A stretch of 41,492 nt of DNA from Sinorhizobium shofinae (GTDB lineage Bacteria; Pseudomonadota; Alphaproteobacteria; Rhizobiales; Rhizobiaceae). Position numbers and translations under genes: made by a program. Position 1 is the first letter of the stretch. Each line of letters opens with the position of its first letter. The notes under the pieces were generated by a model, which made no database searches, had not been told where the DNA came from, and saw nothing but the letters and a program-made list of their open reading frames with translations. Shown here one piece after another: positions 8,118-16,065 of the stretch. The DNA lies in assembly GCA_001704765.1 (NCBI GenBank), contig MBFK01000103.1, forward strand, positions 1 to 41,492, in the 5' to 3' direction.

Positions 8118-8966
8118 ATGCGTTACCTGAGCTTCCTGCACAACGGACATGCGAGCTATGGCTGCATCGTGGACGGGAGCGTCGCGGACCTCGCCAGACG
8201 AAGCGGTATTGCCGATCTGGCAAGCTATATCGCCGCGAATTTTAACCGTCTGGGGTCGGAAAAAGGGCTTCGGCCCGACTTTGCACTCGATGAGATCCGC
8301 TATCTTCCGGTCATTCCCAATCCTTCGAAAGTCCTTTGCATAGCGACAAATTATTACGAGCCTCAGAAAGACATTGCCGACAGCCCGGAATATCCGCTGC
8401 TCTTTTCTCGCTTCGCCGCATCGCAAACCGGCCATGACGAGCCGTTGCCCAAACCGGATGTCTCGGACAAGTTCGACTACGAGGGCGAACTCGCCGTCAT
8501 CATCGGGCGGACGGGCCGGCGCATCGCGGAATCTAACGCGCTGTCACATGTTGCCGGCTACGCCTGTTTCAACGACGGCAGCGTTCGCGACTGGCAGAAG
8601 CACTCGACGCAATTCACGCCGGGCAAGAATTTCGCCCGGACCGCCGGTTTCGGGCCCTGGATGGTCTCGTCCGATGAGTTGTCCGACCCCACTGGTCTTG
8701 CGCTTACCACCCGGGTGAACGGCGAGGTCCGGCAGAGCAACAATACCAGCCGGCTGATCTTTTCGATTCCCTGGCTCATTTCCTATGTCAGCCAGTTTAC
8801 CGTCCTCGAGGCCGGCGACGTGATCGTGACCGGCACGCCATCAGGCTTCGGCTCGAGCCGTAATCCGCCGCTCTTCCTGAATGTCGGCGACGTCGTCGAG
8901 GTCGAAATCGAGAGAGTCGGAACGCTCCGCAACAGCGTCGCATCCGAAAGGACCGTATGGAAATAA
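8118..8966 (+). CDS. Fumarylacetoacetate hydrolase-family protein
   Basis: The protein has 282 residues. Residues about 70-280 form the FAH domain. The metal-binding acidic residues are visible as E122 and E124 in DYEGELAVIIG and D153 in CFNDGSVRDWQ; the conserved GDVIVTGTPSGFG loop follows near residue 240. The family cleaves C-C bonds of acylpyruvates or hydrates and decarboxylates 2-oxo acids, so a role after ring cleavage is likely. The start at 8118 is preceded by GAGG and gives the usual FAH length; longer starts would run through the divergent promoter. It is the first gene of the plus unit, followed by the extradiol dioxygenase. Confidence 0.85.
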   Translation: MRYLSFLHNGHASYGCIVDGSVADLARRSGIADLASYIAANFNRLGSEKGLRPDFALDEIRYLPVIPNPSKVLCIATNYYEPQKDIADSPEYPLLFSRFAASQTGHDEPLPKPDVSDKFDYEGELAVIIGRTGRRIAESNALSHVAGYACFNDGSVRDWQKHSTQFTPGKNFARTAGFGPWMVSSDELSDPTGLALTTRVNGEVRQSNNTSRLIFSIPWLISYVSQFTVLEAGDVIVTGTPSGFGSSRNPPLFLNVGDVVEVEIERVGTLRNSVASERTVWK

Positions 8967-8983
8967 TTTCGATAATCACTTTT

Positions 8984-8993
8984 ATTTCGAAAT
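8984..8993. promoter_or_regulatory. ATTTCGAAAT palindrome, candidate operator 3
   Basis: This perfect 10-bp palindrome lies in the 95-base gap between the FAH gene and the dioxygenase start at 9062. A partial copy (AATTTCGATAA) lies about 20 bases upstream. It suggests a second regulated promoter inside the unit. Confidence 0.45.
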
Positions 8994-9061
8994 ATCTTGA
9001 TGCCGTCCGACATACGCAGTATCAGATCGGCATGGCCGATTTCAGAATTGAGGAGGAAACC

Positions 9062-9967
9062 ATGACGCATATTGTGCACGCCGTTGGGCACATGAAGGTC
9101 AACGTCGTCGATCCGCAGGCCGTCACCCGGGATGCGGTGGACATCCTGGGCCTGCACGTCACGCATCGCGACGATCACCAGACCTGGCTAAGCTCGAATG
9201 GCCGGGCCGCGGAACTCGTTCTGGTCCATGCCGGCGAAAATTCGGCCCACACGATCGGGCTCGAAGCTCTGACACCGGAGTTGGTGGCCGAGGCCACATC
9301 CCGCGTCGAGGCCGCCGGATGCCGGATCCTCTCCCGGGAGCCGAGCCTCGACTGCATTGCCGAAGGCGTGACTTTTGCGACTCCGGAGGGGCTGTGCTTT
9401 GAAATCCACACGCCCATCCGCAACAAGACCTATGGCAGGCGCTATCCGACCAAGGGCGTCGGCCCGAACCGGATCGACCACATTAACCTGATCACCCCAG
9501 ACCCCGCGGCCACCCGCGCCCAGCTCGAAAAGATCGGCGGCATGAGATTGTCTGAGCGAATGGTCAACGACAGCCTGAGCTGGATGTATGCCGGCAATCG
9601 CCAGCATCACGTCCTAGGGCTCGTCAAGGGCCAGGCGGCCGGCCTGCACCATGTTTCCTTCGAGTTCCTCGAGTTCAATCAGTATCTGCGCCTCGGCGAT
9701 ATTCTCGACCAGTTCGACCGGCAGTTCCTGTGGGGACCCGGCCGCCACCGCCCCGGTGACAACACTTATGCCTATTACACCGATGCCAGCGGCATGATGA
9801 TCGAATGTTCGGGCGTGATGGCGCATATCGCCGACGATGCCGATTTCACCGCCAATGTCATTACCAACCTCGAGCGTCCGGGCAATGTCCGCGACATGAA
9901 TGTTTGGGGCACGCCGGCGCCGCTCGAATGGCGCGAATATTTCCACCCCTTCGCCAAGATCGCCTGA
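9062..9967 (+). CDS. Type I extradiol ring-cleavage dioxygenase (VOC, BphC-like)
   Basis: The 301-residue protein has two vicinal-oxygen-chelate modules (about 1-120 and 135-290). The iron ligands expected for type I extradiol enzymes are all present: H140 in RIDHINL, H196 or H197 in GLHHVSFE and E248 in MMIECSG. A second-shell histidine pair follows at NRQHHVLG (182-183). It should therefore open a catechol-type ring next to the hydroxyls, giving a meta-cleavage product. The start at 9062 has GAGGAGGAAACC upstream; the frame extends further upstream without support. Its neighbours, an FAH protein and an alpha/beta hydrolase, fit downstream processing. The substrate is unknown; the family covers dihydroxybiphenyl, catechol and homoprotocatechuate types. 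Confidence 0.87.
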   Translation: MTHIVHAVGHMKVNVVDPQAVTRDAVDILGLHVTHRDDHQTWLSSNGRAAELVLVHAGENSAHTIGLEALTPELVAEATSRVEAAGCRILSREPSLDCIAEGVTFATPEGLCFEIHTPIRNKTYGRRYPTKGVGPNRIDHINLITPDPAATRAQLEKIGGMRLSERMVNDSLSWMYAGNRQHHVLGLVKGQAAGLHHVSFEFLEFNQYLRLGDILDQFDRQFLWGPGRHRPGDNTYAYYTDASGMMIECSGVMAHIADDADFTANVITNLERPGNVRDMNVWGTPAPLEWREYFHPFAKIA

Positions 9968-9988
9968 TCCAAACCGAGGTGAAAGCCA

Positions 9989-10876
9989 ATGCAGGAAAAA
10001 CTCACATTCATGTCCGACGGCCTGAAGCTCTCGGCCGTTCTTCATGTTCCGGATAGACGCAAGGCCGGGCAGATGCTGCCGGCATTCATCGTCTGCCACG
10101 GCTTCGTCGGCTCGAAGGATGAAAGCCATGCCCAGATCCAGGCCGAGATGATGGAAGCGTTCGGCTATGTCGCGCTGCGCTTTGATTTCCGCTGCTGCGG
10201 CGAAAGCGAAGGCGAGCGGGCGCAGGTCCGCTGCTTCGATCAGGTGGCCGACGCGAAGAATGCGCTCACTTTCCTCGCCCAGCGCGAGGAAGTCGATCCG
10301 CAGCGCATCGGCATCACCGGTCACAGCTTCGGTGCTGCCGTGTCGGTCTATGCCGCCGGCGTCGACGACCGCTTCGCCTGCTGCCTTTCCTCCTGCGGTT
10401 GGGGCAATGGTGAACGCAAGTTCCGCGGCCAACACCCCACCCAGGAATCCTGGGATAAGTTCATCGGCATTCTCGAGAATGGCCGCAAGCACAAGCAGGA
10501 AACCGGCGAAAGCCTGTGGATGTCCCGGTTCGACGCCGTGCCGATCCCGGAGCATCTGCGCAAGAACCTCTCGCCCAAGGCAATCATGGAGATCCCCGTC
10601 GAAACCGCCTGGTCGATGTATAATTTCCGCGCCGACGACGTGGTGGCCAATATCGCGCCGCGCCCGCTTCTGCTGTTCCACACGGCAAACGACATCATCA
10701 CGCCGACCATTGAATCGGTGCGGATGTTCGAGAAGGCGGGACAACCGACCGAGCTCATGCTCATCGACACGATCGCGCATTTCCCACTCGCGCCCAACGA
10801 CGCGCCTCGGACGAAAATGATGGTCAAGGGTTGGCTCGACAAGTTCTTCCCCTCGCCGCTCGGAGTCGCTGCATGA
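9989..10876 (+). CDS. Alpha/beta hydrolase
   Basis: The 295-residue protein has the alpha/beta hydrolase fold. The nucleophile elbow is GHSFG (S113), and the likely acid and base are D235 in HTANDIITP and H264 in TIAHFPLAPN. The oxyanion-hole segment VCHGFVGSKDES lies near residue 36. An inserted lid region (about 140-210) is long, closer to prolyl-oligopeptidase-like or feruloyl-esterase-like hydrolases than to MhpC. By position it could hydrolyse the ring-cleavage product or release a side-chain ester before hydroxylation. The start has GAGGTG at about 10 bases upstream. It is 21 bases after the dioxygenase and overlaps the next gene by ATGA. Confidence 0.82.
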   Translation: MQEKLTFMSDGLKLSAVLHVPDRRKAGQMLPAFIVCHGFVGSKDESHAQIQAEMMEAFGYVALRFDFRCCGESEGERAQVRCFDQVADAKNALTFLAQREEVDPQRIGITGHSFGAAVSVYAAGVDDRFACCLSSCGWGNGERKFRGQHPTQESWDKFIGILENGRKHKQETGESLWMSRFDAVPIPEHLRKNLSPKAIMEIPVETAWSMYNFRADDVVANIAPRPLLLFHTANDIITPTIESVRMFEKAGQPTELMLIDTIAHFPLAPNDAPRTKMMVKGWLDKFFPSPLGVAA

Positions 10877-11928
10877 GCACGTCACCGGCCAGGAGAGTGA
10901 TTGCCAAAGACACGTTGGAGGCATTCTCCGCATCGCTCCTGGAGGCGGGCGGATTCAGGACGGACTACGCCCGCCAGTCCGCCGATCTTCTGGTCTGGGC
11001 CAATCTGCGCGGAGCGGACTCTCACGGCGTCCTACGCATTCCCCGCTACATCGAGATGGTGGAGCTCGGGATCGTCAAGGGAGATGCGAAGCCGAAACTG
11101 TCGCGAGAATTCGGAGCTGTCGCAGTCATCGAGGGCGATCGTGTGCCGGGAGCAACCGGCATGTCGATGGCGGCCGACAAGGCTGTGGAGCTTGCTGAGA
11201 AATTCGGCATCGGCATTTGCTCGATCGTGCGAACGAGCCACGCCGGGGCGGTTGGCTATTTTACCGAGAGAGTTGCAAGGGCCGGCATGGTCGGCATTGC
11301 CATGACGGCGTCGAAGCCGCTGATGATCTATCATGGCTCCAAGCTCGAAGGCGTCTCCACCAATCCAATATCGATCGGCGCACCCAGCAGGAACGCGGCT
11401 CGCCCGATCGTTCTCGATATGTCGACGGCGGCGGTCGCCCTAGGCAAGGTCATGGCGGCGAAGGACGCCGGGAAGTCCATCCCGCCGGATTGGGGAGTGG
11501 ATTCAAACGGCGTTGCAACCACCGACCCAGCAAAGGTAAAGGCGGTCTTGCCCATGGCGGGGCCAAAAGGCTCCGGACTTTCGCTGATGATCGAGATCCT
11601 GGTGAGTGTCCTCGGTGGTAATCCTCTCATTTCGGCCGCTCTAACCGACAACCGGGATGCCGGATTCAATGGGTTGGTGATAGCCCTTGGTCCAAGCGCG
11701 TTCGGACTCGGCGACGATTTTGAGGGTGAGGTCAATCGGCTTGTCCGCGCCATCAAATCCTTGCCACCGGCTGTGGGAACCGATGAGGTGTTGCTGCCCG
11801 GAGAGCGCGGTTTCCTGCTGGCGGAGAAGCGGCTTCAAGAAGGTATTCCGCTCGCCCTCGGCACGATAAGCCGCCTTGCGGAGGAAGCCGGCAAGCGCGG
11901 CATAGCGGTTCCGCCCGAACTCGGGTGA
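10873..11928 (+). CDS. Malate/L-lactate dehydrogenase-type oxidoreductase (Ldh2 family)
   Basis: The 351-residue protein belongs to the Ldh2/YlbC/DpkA family of NAD(P)-dependent 2-oxo or 2-imino acid reductases. The conserved DSHGVLRIPRY segment with its catalytic histidine lies near residue 49, and TSHAGAVGYFTERVA corresponds to the cofactor-binding SNH-GA motif. The start overlaps the hydrolase stop in ATGA, which indicates translational coupling and membership of the catabolic unit. In a ring-cleavage pathway it could reduce a released 2-oxo acid. The same family includes delta1-pyrroline-2-carboxylate reductase, so a link to the proline-racemase operon to the right cannot be excluded. No terminator is obvious before the RIME-like element. 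Confidence 0.82.
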   Translation: MSTSPARRVIAKDTLEAFSASLLEAGGFRTDYARQSADLLVWANLRGADSHGVLRIPRYIEMVELGIVKGDAKPKLSREFGAVAVIEGDRVPGATGMSMAADKAVELAEKFGIGICSIVRTSHAGAVGYFTERVARAGMVGIAMTASKPLMIYHGSKLEGVSTNPISIGAPSRNAARPIVLDMSTAAVALGKVMAAKDAGKSIPPDWGVDSNGVATTDPAKVKAVLPMAGPKGSGLSLMIEILVSVLGGNPLISAALTDNRDAGFNGLVIALGPSAFGLGDDFEGEVNRLVRAIKSLPPAVGTDEVLLPGERGFLLAEKRLQEGIPLALGTISRLAEEAGKRGIAVPPELG

Positions 11929-12318
11929 CGCCAAGGGCGAACGCGGCGCCTGTCGCAATTTCGCGCTGATCCTTCTAGGGAGTTGCCGAGCCGGACCCCT
12001 TCGCGACGAACGGAATTCGTTGCAGATGTGCGTGAAAAAGCGCGGCCGAGACTTCTTCGCTTCTCGTCTATAATCGCCCCCCTACAGCGCCGTGCGTCTT
12101 ATCAGACACGGCGCTGTAGCACTTTGAATTGCTGCATGTTCTTATCCTTAAATCGGCTCCGATTTAAGGATAATGCAGTAGCCCGCAGTGCCCATCGCTA
12201 AATGGCGTCCATTGCCTTACCTTCTTCGAGCTGACGGAAGGGAGGCTGCCGGCGAGACAAGGCCATGAGGCCGGCTGCACCTCGCGCGGCCTCCGTCACC
12301 AGATAGCGGATCACCTCG
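11929..12318. other. Intergenic region holding the RIME-like repeat
   Basis: These 390 bases between the Ldh2 gene and the DUF1194 gene contain the RIME-like element (12082-12178) and no reading frame I can support. The remaining flanks show no clear promoter. The ATG at 12319 has only a weak ribosome site. Confidence 0.5.
12082..12178. repeat. RIME-like rhizobial intergenic mosaic element
   Basis: Two large palindromes stand next to each other. The first is a perfect 13-bp stem (12082-12094 with 12107-12119, starting CTACAGCGCCGTG). The second has a perfect 15-bp inner stem (12142-12156 with 12159-12173) inside an outer CTGCA/TGCAG pair (12132-12136 with 12174-12178). About 100 bp with two palindromes in an intergenic gap is the description of RIME elements in Rhizobium and Sinorhizobium. 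As RNA both stems would be very stable, so the element may also end the Ldh2 transcript. Confidence 0.8.
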
Positions 12319-13119
12319 ATGAAATCACGCTGGGCGCTTTGGGCCGCTTCCTATCTTCTCGGCGCCGGCACCGCCGCGGCACAGGATCTTGTCGCCGTGG
12401 ATCTTCAATTGGTCATTGCCGTCGATGTCTCCTACTCAATAGAATTGGACGAACTGCGGCTTCAACGGACGGGCTACGTGGAGGCGTTTCGCAGGCCGGA
12501 GATAGTCAGGGCGGTCAGGACAGGGCCGCTCGGCAGGATTGCAGTGACCTATGTCGAGTGGGGTGGCAAGGCCATCCAGGTCCTACCTTGGACCCTGATC
12601 GAGGACGCGCAGAGTGCGGCACATTTTGCCGAGGCATTGCACCGTCAACCGATAAGACGGATCTCCTTCACCTCTATCTCGAATGTGCTTGCGTTCGCAC
12701 GAAGACTTATTCACTCCAGTCCTTACCGAGCAAGCCGACGCGTGATCGACATATCGGGCGACGGGCCCAACAATGCCGGGGTACCGGCGCCGGTTGCCCG
12801 AAATAACACCGTCGCCCAAGGGATCGTCATCGACGGGCTTGCGATCATGTTGAAAAGCACTCCGGATTCAGCGTCGATCCCGTATCTCGATACCTATTAC
12901 AAGGAATGCGTTATCGGCGGAGAAGGGGCGTTCGTCATGAAGGTGTCGAAGGCCAGCCAATTCTCCGCCGCTATTCTTGCCAAGCTCACGACGGAGATTT
13001 CCGGACTGAAGGTCAGCGGAGTTAGGCCGCACCGGCCGGGACTTAGACCTGCCGAATATGCGCAATCCTACAATTGTTTTATAGGCGAAGAGATCCAGGA
13101 GCGTTCCATTGGAAGATAG
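12319..13119 (+). CDS. Exported DUF1194 (VWA-like) protein
   Basis: The 266-residue protein starts with a signal peptide (hydrophobic ALWAASYLLGAGTAAA, cleavage probably after residue 21). The body matches DUF1194, a von Willebrand factor A-like domain: VIAVDVSYSI provides the DxSxS metal-adhesion motif near residue 36, and VIDISGDGPNN lies near 143. DUF1194 proteins are common in rhizobia and their role is unknown; an extracytoplasmic metal-dependent binding role is inference. The start is the first ATG of the frame and gives a proper signal peptide. It stands alone between the RIME-like element and a convergent small gene. Confidence 0.85.
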   Translation: MKSRWALWAASYLLGAGTAAAQDLVAVDLQLVIAVDVSYSIELDELRLQRTGYVEAFRRPEIVRAVRTGPLGRIAVTYVEWGGKAIQVLPWTLIEDAQSAAHFAEALHRQPIRRISFTSISNVLAFARRLIHSSPYRASRRVIDISGDGPNNAGVPAPVARNNTVAQGIVIDGLAIMLKSTPDSASIPYLDTYYKECVIGGEGAFVMKVSKASQFSAAILAKLTTEISGLKVSGVRPHRPGLRPAEYAQSYNCFIGEEIQERSIGR

Positions 13120-13131
13120 GTCCTGGCACCC

Positions 13132-13422
13132 CTAACGGCTCAGCTTTGCGCGTCTCAGACCCGATACCCAGCCGCCGATCACGAGCGCGAGGGTCAGGGC
13201 GAAACGACCAACTGCCACAGCCTGCTTATGCCTCGTCAGCCATAGGACGCCACCGCTTCGGAATGCGTGACGCTTAGAGCGCGACGCCCGCCCCCAGGTG
13301 ATCGCCTTGAAGGGACGCGAACCACACAGCTGCAATTGGACTCTCTGACGTACTCGCGGGGGCTCGCGCGCCGCTTCATTGAAGGCCTCGCGCAATCGCC
13401 ACTCGATTTTAAATTTACTCAT
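13132..13422 (-). CDS. Small hypothetical protein with one possible membrane segment
   Basis: This 96-residue frame begins MSKFKIEWRLREAFNEAARE behind AGGGGAA. It is strongly basic and ends with a hydrophobic stretch (FALTLALVIGGWVSGL, about residues 73-88) that could be a single membrane helix. No family is recognised. It lies between the convergent DUF1194 gene and the end of the hydroxyproline-type operon. The ribosome site and amphipathic start support it, but it may be spurious. Confidence 0.4.
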   Translation of the reverse strand: MSKFKIEWRLREAFNEAAREPPRVRQRVQLQLCGSRPFKAITWGRASRSKRHAFRSGGVLWLTRHKQAVAVGRFALTLALVIGGWVSGLRRAKLSR

Positions 13423-13465
13423 TTCCCCTGCGTAGCCGCCGGAGTGACATTGCTATCGGGGTGGG

Positions 13466-14221
13466 CTATGCAACGGCCTGAGCGCCAGTGATCTCAACGA
13501 GCGATCCACACATGAATGCGGCCTCGTCTGATGCCAGAAATGCGACGAGGGCCGCTACTTCCTCCGGCTTGCCGATTCGTCCGAAAGGCGCCAGCTTGTC
13601 GAGGTCGGCAATGGTCCTGCCGGAGCGTTTCACACCGGCTTCGAGCATTGGCGTGAGGATCTCGCCGGGGCACACAGCGTTTACGCGGATTTTGTTCGGG
13701 GCATAGTCGCGCGCCAGATTCTGTGTAAAGGCCGCCACCGCCGCTTTGGTGGTGTTATAGGCGATGTGGTTCGGCGCCGGATAGAGACCCCATTGGGAGG
13801 CGGTGTTGACGATCGCTCCACCGCCGGCCTCGATCATGTGCGGAATTGCCGCCCGGCAGAGGTGAAACATCGAATCCAGATTGACAGCGAAGCTCATATG
13901 CCAGTCCTCCTCGGTCAGAGACAAAAGATTGCCACGCCTGTTGATGCCCGCATTGTTGACGAGGATATCGATACGACTTCTCAGCGCGAACGCTTCCGCA
14001 ATTAGGTCGCAGCCGGTATCTTTTTGCGAAATGTCGGCGGCAATCGCGACCGCGGAACCGCCGGCATCCTCAATCTCGGACGCGACGAATTTGGCCGCGT
14101 CAAGGTTTCCGTCGGAAACGACGACGAGAGCTCCCTCATCCGCCAGACGCCGCGATATGGCAGAACCAATGCCGCCGCCTCCGCCAGTCACGACCGCGAC
14201 CTTGCCCTCGAATCTTTTCAT
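13466..14221 (-). CDS. SDR-family oxidoreductase, last gene of the hydroxyproline-type operon
   Basis: The protein has 251 residues, a classic short-chain dehydrogenase. It has the cofactor motif TGGGGGIG (12-19), NNAG at 89-92 and a catalytic set of N114, S142, Y155 and K159 (YNTTK). CPGEILTPM follows in the substrate loop. The start has CAGGAG upstream and lies 21 bases after the preceding SDR. It is the last gene of the long minus-strand operon. Two SDRs next to a second proline-racemase-like protein suggest a branch for another hydroxyproline isomer or a related cyclic amino acid, which is inference. Confidence 0.85.
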   Translation of the reverse strand: MKRFEGKVAVVTGGGGGIGSAISRRLADEGALVVVSDGNLDAAKFVASEIEDAGGSAVAIAADISQKDTGCDLIAEAFALRSRIDILVNNAGINRRGNLLSLTEEDWHMSFAVNLDSMFHLCRAAIPHMIEAGGGAIVNTASQWGLYPAPNHIAYNTTKAAVAAFTQNLARDYAPNKIRVNAVCPGEILTPMLEAGVKRSGRTIADLDKLAPFGRIGKPEEVAALVAFLASDEAAFMCGSLVEITGAQAVA

Positions 14222-14242
14222 GGTCCTGCTCCTGTGCTCGGA

Positions 14243-15010
14243 TTATCGGATGTAACTGCCGCCGTTGACGTCGAGCGTTGCTCCATTCAGCGAGCGCTGT
14301 GATGGAAGCAACGCGAAAGCCACAAGTTCGGCAATCTCGCCTGGCTGTGCCATTTCGCCGATCGGGATGTCAGCTACGGCTGCCTGTTTGCCGAATTTCT
14401 CGACGAAGTCGTTTGCCATCTCCGTCTGCACCCACCCCGGAGCGATCGCGACGGCTACGACTCCGTCGCCCCCGAAGGCGCGGGCGATCGACTTCGTAAG
14501 ATTGATGAGGGCTGCCTTGGTTGCGCCGTAGGGCATCGCATCGGCCGCGTAGCCGCGCTGACCGGCGCGGCTAGCCATGTTGACGATCCGCCCGCCGCCG
14601 TGCGCCTTGAAATGCCGAACCGCCTCCTTGCAGAGAGCGGCCGCGGCGAAGAAATTCACCTGAAACTCTCTTCGCCAGGCAGACGTCCAGGATTCCGGAT
14701 CCGCATCGATGGAGACCTCGGTGCGTATACCCGCATTGTTGACGAGCCCGTGAATCCGGCCAACCGCCTCTTCTGCCTTGTGCCAGAGTTCAAAAGGGCC
14801 GCCGACCGCCGAAAGATCGGCCTGAGCAATCAAGCCCTTGACGCCAATGCGCGCCAGCAATAACTCCGCGGCGGCTTTGTCGCGACCATAATGTATGATC
14901 GGATACGCCCCCTCTTCGGCCAGACGTTCCACAATCGCCGCACCAATGCCGCCAGAAGCACCTGTGACAAGGATGCTCTGGCCCGATAGCCGCTTTTCTA
15001 ACTGCGCCAT
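14243..15010 (-). CDS. SDR-family oxidoreductase
   Basis: The 255-residue protein is a short-chain dehydrogenase of the FabG type: TGASGGIG (17-24), NNAG (91-94), S147 in MASRAG and Y161-x-x-x-K165 in YGATK. I start it at ATG 15010, 10 bases after the stop of the upstream racemase-family gene with TGAGGA as ribosome site. The longer frame would read backwards through that gene. It differs clearly from the following SDR, so the pair is not a recent duplication. It reduces or oxidises an unknown hydroxy or oxo compound. Confidence 0.85.
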   Translation of the reverse strand: MAQLEKRLSGQSILVTGASGGIGAAIVERLAEEGAYPIIHYGRDKAAAELLLARIGVKGLIAQADLSAVGGPFELWHKAEEAVGRIHGLVNNAGIRTEVSIDADPESWTSAWRREFQVNFFAAAALCKEAVRHFKAHGGGRIVNMASRAGQRGYAADAMPYGATKAALINLTKSIARAFGGDGVVAVAIAPGWVQTEMANDFVEKFGKQAAVADIPIGEMAQPGEIAELVAFALLPSQRSLNGATLDVNGGSYIR

Positions 15011-15020
15011 CACCCAATCC

Positions 15021-16055
15021 TCAATCGAGCATACTGACTTGCGGCCCCCAACTGTCGGAGAGCGCAAAGCCGTTTCTGAACGGATCTTCGTCCGATAGCC
15101 GGAGCTGTTCGCGACCATAGATCCAACCGCGGCCGGTGATCCGCGGCAAAACGGCGGGACGTCCACCGACCTCGGACGTGCCAATCGCTTCCGCGACGAA
15201 CTCGCCTCCGATGATCGAGCACGACGTCCGCCGGTCGCCAATTGCGATCTCGCCGCGAGCGTAAAGCGCCGCCAGGTTTGCGGAGCTTCCCGTCCCGCAA
15301 GGGGATCGGTCGACCCGGCCCGGTTTCAGGGTCGTGCAGGTGCGCACCGCGCCGTCCGGTTCCTGCCCGCGGAACATCACGTAAGCGACCTCGTCGACAC
15401 CGGTCAGCTCCGGATGCTTCACCGTCACCTGATCGGCCAGGAGCGATTTCAGCTCAATTCCCGCCTCGGCCAAGAAGCGCGCGTTGGCCGGTGCGATCTC
15501 GCTTCCGACCTGATCGACATCGACGATTGCGTAGTACACGCCGCCGAAGGCGATATCAGCTTTGATGCGGCCCCAGCGTGGGGTCTCAATCTCGCCATCC
15601 AGCACCTCGGCGAAACTCGGAACGTTGTCGAGGCTGACCGATAGGCAGCGCCCCTCCTGGCAGGTGGCGCGCGCGATGATCAGCCCGGCGGGCGTGTCGA
15701 GCCGGACGATCGTTTCCGGCTCCTGCATGGCGACGCGCCCGCTTTCGAGCAGGGCCGTGACGACGCAGATGCAGTTGCTGCCGGACATCGGATGGGCACG
15801 GTCCGCTTGCAACACGATGAAGCCCGCGTCGGCGTCGGGCCGCGTCGGCGCGACGAGCAGATTGACCGACATCGCGACGCTGGCACGCGGCTCGAAGGTC
15901 ACGAAGCGGCGGAGGCTGTCGTCGACTTGATTGATGTGGTTCATCTTGTCGAGGATGGTGGCGCCGGGGATTTCCGGCGCACCACCGACGATCACCTTAC
16001 CGACCTCGCCCTGGCAATGGACCTCGAGGAGATCGAGCGAACGATCCCAGTTCAT
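15021..16055 (-). CDS. Proline racemase-family protein, Ser/Cys type (second paralogue)
   Basis: The 344-residue protein belongs to the proline racemase / hydroxyproline epimerase / 3-hydroxyproline dehydratase superfamily. The first active-site position is serine (S91 in HPMSGSN, where racemases have MCGH) and the second is cysteine (C253 in DRSPCGTGSS), with D249 nearby. The Ser/Cys type includes members with epimerase or dehydratase activity, so the reaction cannot be read directly. The start at 16055 (MNWDRSLDLLEV) lies 10 bases after the aldehyde dehydrogenase stop with GGGAA upstream. It resembles the paralogue at 18864-19898 along its length but is well diverged. A likely role is on another hydroxyproline isomer. 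Confidence 0.85.
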   Translation of the reverse strand: MNWDRSLDLLEVHCQGEVGKVIVGGAPEIPGATILDKMNHINQVDDSLRRFVTFEPRASVAMSVNLLVAPTRPDADAGFIVLQADRAHPMSGSNCICVVTALLESGRVAMQEPETIVRLDTPAGLIIARATCQEGRCLSVSLDNVPSFAEVLDGEIETPRWGRIKADIAFGGVYYAIVDVDQVGSEIAPANARFLAEAGIELKSLLADQVTVKHPELTGVDEVAYVMFRGQEPDGAVRTCTTLKPGRVDRSPCGTGSSANLAALYARGEIAIGDRRTSCSIIGGEFVAEAIGTSEVGGRPAVLPRITGRGWIYGREQLRLSDEDPFRNGFALSDSWGPQVSMLD

Positions 16056-16065
16056 CGGTTCCCAT

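Noticed and set aside
9614..10933. 439-residue minus-strand open frame
   Set aside because: It is antisense to the dioxygenase and hydrolase genes, which have complete active sites; the antisense protein shows no recognisable domain.
11983..12201. 72-residue plus-strand frame in the gap after the Ldh2 gene
   Set aside because: It runs through the RIME-like palindromes, which explain the sequence better.
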